In this document: positions 58,889 to 64,000 of the stretch, in pieces
How the letters are laid out: every line of letters begins with the position of its first letter
Numbering within the stretch: position 1 is the first letter of the stretch
Assembly (NCBI GenBank): GCA_001603005.1
Contig: LVAJ01000013.1
Coordinates: 245,575 to 309,574, forward strand
DNA from: Clostridiales bacterium Firm_04
GTDB lineage: Bacteria > Bacillota > Clostridia > Oscillospirales > Ruminococcaceae
Direction: 5' to 3'
Length of the DNA: 64,000 nt
Program-made: the position numbers and the translations under genes
The notes under the pieces: generated by a model
What the model was told of the DNA's origin: nothing
Database searches by the model: none
What the model saw: only the letters and a program-made list of their open reading frames with translations

Positions 58889-61118
58889 GATTGACGATAA
58901 AATCACCGACCGCTATTATCAGAAAGAGGCGATCCGCGCTGTATGCAGCAATGTCGCGCAGGGACACCGGCGCAGTCTGCTTGTCATGGCGACCGGCACG
59001 GGCAAAACGCGCACCGCGTCCAGCCTTGCCGATGTGCTGAGCCGCGGGCGGTATGTCACGAATATTCTGTTTCTCGCGGACCGCACCGCGCTGGTCAAGC
59101 AGGCAAAGGATGATTTCCACAACTATCTGCCGGAGATGTCGCTGTGCAATCTGTGCAGCAACAAGGATGACAAAAATGCGCGCATTGTCTTCTCGACCTA
59201 TCCGACCATGCTCAACGCGATCGACAGCGTGAAAACAGAGGACGGTCTGCCGCTGTTCACGCCGGCGCATTTTGACCTGATTATCATTGATGAGGCACAC
59301 CGCAGCATCTTCAAGAAATACCGCGCGATTTTCGATTATTTCGACGCGCTGCTAGTGGGCTTAACCGCAACGCCGAAAACCGATGTTGACCGGAATACAT
59401 ACGATTTCTTTGAGATGCAGCACAATGTGCCGACCTATGCTTATGACTATGAAACGGCAGTCGAGCAGGATCATGTGCTCGTGCCGTACTATAATATCGA
59501 GATTCAGTCGCTCTTCCTGAATGAGGGTATTACCTACGACAAACTCTCAGATGCAGACAAGGAGCGCTATGAGGATGATTTCGGTGATGAGGAGACAGGC
59601 GAGCTGCCGTCCTTTATCTCCGCATCCAAGCTGAATCAGAGCATTTTCAATCAGAATACGGTTGACCGCGTCCTGCAGGATCTGATGACCAAGGGCATCA
59701 AGATCAACGGCGGCGACCGTATCGGCAAGACGATCATCTTTGCGCAGAACAAGGCTCATGCGCAGTATATTGTCGAGCGCTTTGATGCACTGTACCCGCA
59801 GTACCGCGGCGGATTCTGTGCGCGCATCTTCTGCGACGATACCTATGCGCAGTCGCTGATTGACGACTTCAAGCTGCCTGCATCACCTGATCCGTATTCG
59901 CCGGACAAGGAGAAGATGCCGCATATTGCTGTTTCCGTAGATATGATGGATACCGGTATTGATGTGCGCCATGTCGTCAATCTGGTGTTCTTCAAAAAGG
60001 TCTGCTCCCGTACCAAATTCTGGCAGATGATCGGCAGAGGAACGCGGCTCTGTCCGGGACTGGAATGCGTCGATTCGATTGACGGCACATATACAGATAA
60101 GCGCCGTTTTCTGATTTTCGATTACTGCGGCAATTTCGAGTTCTTCCGTCAGAAGGTCAACGGCATCGAGGGCAGAGAGACGAAAACGCTTTCTGAGTCG
60201 ATTTTCTGCAAACGTGTCCGCATCATGCAGGATCTGGAAGACGCTGCGTATAAAGATGCGGCATATCAGGACTGGCGCACCGGGCTCGGTGATACTGTTT
60301 TTCAGCAGATTCAGGCGTTGAATCCGGAGCTGACTGCGGTTCGGTTGCAGCGCGGTCAGAAAAAGTACCGGAATGATTTGCAAAAGGTACTCGGCAGTCT
60401 GGAATCGCACAGCACCATTCCGCAGATTCAGGCAAAGCTGACGCTGATCCAGCGTGCTCAGACAGAGGATTATCAGAAGAATTGTACGATTCTCGATCTG
60501 GAGCAGCTTCGTGCCGAATTGCGTGATCTGATCCAGTTTATTATAGGCGAGAGTACGAAAAAGCTGATCTATACCGATCTGGAGGACAAGTTCGGCGAGC
60601 CGAAAGCCGGTGAAACGATTGATGACGGGTATGACTACGAAGACTACAAACTGAAAGTCAACCGCTATATTGAAGAACACAAGGACGAAACCGCGATCTT
60701 CAAGCTGCGGAACAATCTGCCGCTTACATCGGACGATTATCAGGCGCTGACTGCGATTCTGATGAAGGATCTCGGCAATCCGGAGGACTATCAGCGCGAA
60801 TTTGGCGACACGCCGCTCGGGCTGCTTGTCCGCAAGGCTGCGAAAATGGAGCGCGATGCTGCAATGCAGGCGTTTTCGTCGTTTATCAATGAGCAGAACC
60901 TCAATCAGCAGCAGATCGTTTTTGTGCATAAGATCGTTGATTATGTCGTAGAGAACGGCTATATCGAGAGCATCAAGGTATTGATGCTGCCTCCTTTTGA
61001 CAAACCGCAGAACTTCCTGCGGCTGTTCAGCGATGCAGAGCGGAAACGGCTCATGCAGATCGTAGATTCCATTCGGGATAATGCAGTGTTGGTACGTTCG
61101 GAATCATCAGGACGATAA
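58860..61118 (+). pseudogene. hsdR: HsdR-like helicase, N-terminal nuclease missing, 752 aa
   Basis: Superfamily-2 helicase part of a type I restriction subunit: Walker A 'ATGTGKT' (about 44-50), 'IIIDEAHRS' DEAH box, 'LTATPKTD', and 'WQMIGRGTRLCPG' motif VI, then the HsdR C-terminal helical domain ('DAAMQAFSSFINEQNLNQQQ'). The upstream HSDR_N PD-(D/E)xK nuclease region (about 250 or more residues) is absent. The ATG at 58860 has no ribosome site and lies inside the previous gene. It may be dead, or translated as a nuclease-less helicase. No hsdS is seen. Confidence 0.8.
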
Positions 61119-61132
61119 TGAGGTGAATAATA

Positions 61133-62767
61133 ATGTTTGATCAATCAAAACTCAATGATGTACTTGCACATTACAAGCGAGATTTTACTCGATTCATATG
61201 GAAAAATGAACAGTATAAATGGAAGGCTATAAAGTGGTTTCAGGATCACTGGAAAACAGATGCAGAAGATTTCCATAGCATGCTAAAAATATCTCTGAAT
61301 CAAACAGCAAACTTACTTGCTTCTAATAATTTTTATCCCAGAGAAGTAATCATTCGGCTTGCAAAATCAGCACCGGAAGAAGTGCGTGGTATGTTTATAG
61401 CGCTGTTTGATGAAAGCCGTGATGTATATGACAGAATTAAAGACTTTAAGCAAAACGCGATCAGGCTTTATGGACAATATGGGGAAGTAGGAAAAAATCA
61501 TTGTCAAGATGAAAGAGCCATCACTACTTATTTGTGGCTAAAATATCCGGATAAGTATTACATCTACAAATTCAGCGAAGTCCAAAAAGTTGCAGAGGAA
61601 CTGAAAGCAGATTTTCAGTTTAGAAAAGGCGAGTATGCAGAGAATATTCGTAACTGCTTTAGTTTGTATAATGAGATTAGTAATGCTTTGAGCTCAGCAT
61701 CAGAGTTGGTTGGTTTGTTTCATTCGCAATTAAACGATATGTGTTATTCTGATCCAAGGCTAAAGACATTAACGATTGATGTTGGGTTTTATATCAGCAG
61801 ATTTTATGCGGACAAGCATTATTTAAAGCAACTGGAGGAAGAACCGGAACAGGATGAAAAAAATGAGTCACCCACCATTCAGGTTACGCCGTCAATACCA
61901 GATAAAACGATAGATCCATACACCAAAGACAACTTCCTCTCCGAAGTCTACATGACCGAAGAACGCTACGATGCGCTTTCCGGCGTCCTGCTCAACAAGC
62001 AGAACATCATCCTGCAAGGCGCGCCGGGTGTCGGCAAGACCTTTGCTGCCAGACGGCTTGCGTGGTCGATCATGGGCGAAAAGGACGACAGCCGCATCGA
62101 GTTTGTGCAGTTCCATCAGAACTATTCCTATGAGGATTTCATGATGGGCTATAAGCCGGCAGGAGACAGCTTTGAACTGAAATACGGCATCTTTTACCGC
62201 TTCTGTCAGAAGGCAGCGAATCAGCCTGACAAGCCGTTTTTCTTCATCATCGACGAGATCAACCGCGGCAACATGAGCAAAATCTTCGGCGAGCTGCTCA
62301 TGCTGATCGAAAAGGATTACCGCGGCACCAAGGCAACACTTGCATACAACGGAATGCCGTTTTGCGTGCCGAAGAATCTTTACATCATCGGCATGATGAA
62401 CACCGCCGACCGCAGTCTCGCCATGATCGACTACGCGCTGCGCCGCCGGTTCAGCTTCTTTGACATCGAACCGGGCTTCGATTCGCAGGGCTTTCTCGCG
62501 TATCAGAACAGCCTGAACAATGACACGCTCAATGCGCTGATTGCGAAGGTGAAAGATCTGAACAACGAAATCGCGCTGGATAAATCACTCGGCAAAGGCT
62601 TCTGCATCGGGCACAGCTATTTCTGCGGCAGAACAAACTGCACCGAGGAATGGCTGCGCGCTGTCGTGGATTACGATATTCTGCCGATGCTCCGCGAATA
62701 CTGGTTTGATGAAACGAACAAATTGCAGCGCTGGGAGAACATTTTGCAGGGTGTGTTTCAGTCATGA
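61133..62767 (+). CDS. mcrB: McrB-family GTP/ATP-dependent restriction protein, 544 aa
   Basis: AAA+ GTPase-like domain (about 262-544): Walker A GAPGVGKT (296-303), Walker B 'FFIIDEINRG' and the McrB-type 'MMNTADRSL'. The first 260 residues ('YKWKAIKWFQDHWK', 'YLWLKYPDKYYIYKF') resemble the DNA- or modified-base-recognising N-termini of McrB relatives, which vary widely. DNA up to about 61910 is strikingly AT-rich with Lys/Asn/Tyr codons, then switches at once to the host's GC-rich style. Start with GAGGTGAATAATA before the ATG. Overlaps mcrC by 4 bases. Confidence 0.93.
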   Translation: MFDQSKLNDVLAHYKRDFTRFIWKNEQYKWKAIKWFQDHWKTDAEDFHSMLKISLNQTANLLASNNFYPREVIIRLAKSAPEEVRGMFIALFDESRDVYDRIKDFKQNAIRLYGQYGEVGKNHCQDERAITTYLWLKYPDKYYIYKFSEVQKVAEELKADFQFRKGEYAENIRNCFSLYNEISNALSSASELVGLFHSQLNDMCYSDPRLKTLTIDVGFYISRFYADKHYLKQLEEEPEQDEKNESPTIQVTPSIPDKTIDPYTKDNFLSEVYMTEERYDALSGVLLNKQNIILQGAPGVGKTFAARRLAWSIMGEKDDSRIEFVQFHQNYSYEDFMMGYKPAGDSFELKYGIFYRFCQKAANQPDKPFFFIIDEINRGNMSKIFGELLMLIEKDYRGTKATLAYNGMPFCVPKNLYIIGMMNTADRSLAMIDYALRRRFSFFDIEPGFDSQGFLAYQNSLNNDTLNALIAKVKDLNNEIALDKSLGKGFCIGHSYFCGRTNCTEEWLRAVVDYDILPMLREYWFDETNKLQRWENILQGVFQS

Positions 62768-63813
62768 GGGATAAAAGCATCTTCATCAAAAACATCTACT
62801 ATATGCTTTCGTATGCGTTCACCGCGCTTGATCAGGGCGGGTATGAGGACATCGAAAAGGAATCCTTTGACCATATCCACAATCTGTTTGCGGCGATTCT
62901 CGCAAAAGGCATCGGCAGGCTGCTGAAACAGGGGCTTTACCGCGAATACATCAGCCGTACTGAGGAGATTCCCGTTGTTCGCGGCAAGATCAATATGCCT
63001 GGTACGATTCAGAACCGTCTGGCCCGAAAGCGCGTGCTGACATGTGAATATGATGAGCTGTCTGAAAATAATCTGCTGAATCAGATCCTGAAAACAACGG
63101 TCATGCTTCTGCTTCGTCATGCGGATGTGGAGCAGAAATACAAGGACGATCTGAAAAAGGAGATGCTGTTCTTCTCCAATGTGGACACGGTCGATCCGGC
63201 AGCGGTGCGGTGGTCTGCGATCCGGTTTCAGCGAAATAACAATACCTACCGGATGCTCATCAGCCTGTGTCAGCTTATCATTGAGGGAATGCTCCTGACC
63301 GAAGAAACAGGGGAATACAGGCTTGCATCCTTCATTGATCCGCAGCGCATGAACCGGCTATATGAGAAGTTTATTCTCGAATACTACACGAAGGAATGTC
63401 CGCAGGTCAAAGCGACCGCTTCACAGATCCCGTGGGCGGTGGATGACGGTATTCGCACGATGCTGCCGGTCATGCAGAGCGATATTATGCTGACAAGGGG
63501 CAGCGATGTGCTGATTATTGATGCGAAATACTATACGCGCACAACACAGAGCGTATTTGATGCACATACGCTGCACTCCGGCAATCTGTACCAGATTTTT
63601 ACATATGTCAAGAATAAGGATACGGAGTTCGGCGAGAAACCGCATAAGGTTTCCGGAATGCTGCTCTATGCTGCAACGGACGAAGAAATCCAGCCGGATA
63701 ACAGCTATCAGATGAGCGGCAATCAGATCAGTGTGAAAACACTTGACCTGAATCGGGCGTTTCCGGAGATTGCTGCGCAATTGAATGCGATTGTGACAGA
63801 GCATTTCCCATGA
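62764..63813 (+). CDS. mcrC: McrC-type nuclease subunit, 349 aa
   Basis: McrBC 5-methylcytosine-type endonuclease subunit: N-terminal helical domain ('NIYYMLSYAF', 'EEIPVVRGKINMPGTI') and a C-terminal PD-(D/E)xK nuclease with 'SDIMLTRGSDVLIIDAKYY' (Asp ... Asp-Ala-Lys) and 'NLYQIFTYV'. It cleaves DNA when joined with McrB hexamers. Translationally coupled to mcrB (ATGA). Near-normal length, no frameshift, so the pair looks functional. Confidence 0.95.
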   Translation: MRDKSIFIKNIYYMLSYAFTALDQGGYEDIEKESFDHIHNLFAAILAKGIGRLLKQGLYREYISRTEEIPVVRGKINMPGTIQNRLARKRVLTCEYDELSENNLLNQILKTTVMLLLRHADVEQKYKDDLKKEMLFFSNVDTVDPAAVRWSAIRFQRNNNTYRMLISLCQLIIEGMLLTEETGEYRLASFIDPQRMNRLYEKFILEYYTKECPQVKATASQIPWAVDDGIRTMLPVMQSDIMLTRGSDVLIIDAKYYTRTTQSVFDAHTLHSGNLYQIFTYVKNKDTEFGEKPHKVSGMLLYAATDEEIQPDNSYQMSGNQISVKTLDLNRAFPEIAAQLNAIVTEHFP

Positions 63814-63836
63814 GCCGAATGAAAGTATATAAACAG

Positions 63837-63868
63837 AAACCAGTGCCTCAATATGGGGCACTGGTTTT
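63837..63868 (+). terminator. Intrinsic terminator after mcrC
   Basis: An 11-bp stem, AAACCAGTGCC (63837-63847) with GGCACTGGTTT (63857-63867), is followed by T and a short mixed tail. The A-rich start makes it bidirectional. Confidence 0.85.
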
Positions 63869-63957
63869 GATAGAACAGACTCATTTCAATGTAGATAGAA
63901 TCATACTCAATTCATAAAGAAAGCAGGCACTGTTCAGATTAATGTCATTAAGCTAAG

Positions 63958-63999
63958 AGCAGCCACATGATTTGAAAAGATCAGGTGGCTGCTTATTTG
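63958..63999 (+). terminator. Second hairpin at the right edge
   Basis: GCAGCCAC (63959-63966) with GTGGCTGC (63985-63992) forms an 8-bp stem followed by TTATTTG. It could belong to a gene beyond the window. Confidence 0.6.
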
Positions 64000-64000
64000 T

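Overview
The window looks like chromosomal DNA of a gut or rumen Firmicute close to Ruminococcus. The evidence is five secreted proteins carrying type I dockerins, a membrane-anchored protein with a cohesin-like domain, long Thr-rich linkers, Gram-positive style AGGAGG ribosome sites, and many TTGACA-17-TATAAT promoters. Base composition looks moderately GC-rich by eye except in a few patches near the right end. I name no species. No tRNA, rRNA, CRISPR array or complete insertion sequence was seen.

Left block (1-14134, all minus strand). One long operon runs from a sigma-A-like promoter at about 14250. It encodes an FHA protein, a PP2C phosphatase, a transmembrane Ser/Thr kinase, a single-pass protein, a cohesin-like Thr-rich membrane protein, a 2155-residue Ig-repeat surface protein, two unrecognised cytoplasmic proteins, and a YukD/EsaB-like small protein cut by the window edge. 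It reads as a phospho-signalling plus surface-display or type VII-like secretion locus.

14.4-31 kb. A self-regulated tetR - aldo/keto reductase - decarboxylase/cupin - MATE operon comes first. It is followed by a secreted protein next to an OmpR-type two-component system with a PhoB-like box, then a lipoprotein. A thiamine thiazole operon (thiS-F-G-H-tenI) has a leader with a strong attenuator-like hairpin. Next are a HEAT-repeat protein, an anchored alpha/beta hydrolase and the first dockerin protein.

31-52.8 kb. This holds a MutS-like ATPase, an HD hydrolase, a carbamoyltransferase with altered substrate motifs, a GH127-dockerin enzyme, a GH9-like dockerin enzyme, a short DXS, a flavodoxin/LysR pair, glycerate kinase and a BspA-type LRR-dockerin protein. 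A phage-like replication pair (replisome organiser with 33-bp repeats, helicase loader) and a CE12-like esterase-dockerin protein follow. The dockerin proteins probably supply a cellulosome with pectin, arabinan and glucan activities.

52.9-64 kb. This accessory region is full of broken genes: a truncated TetR fused to a headless ferritin, a flavodoxin stub, an hsdM stub, a frameshifted sfsA and an hsdR lacking its nuclease end. Intact genes among them are a PNPOx-like protein, a small winged-helix protein, a radical SAM protein with a tiny Cys-rich membrane protein, an MBL-rubredoxin protein, a cupin and an acetyltransferase. It ends with an intact-looking McrBC restriction pair whose McrB N-terminal half differs sharply in composition from the rest.
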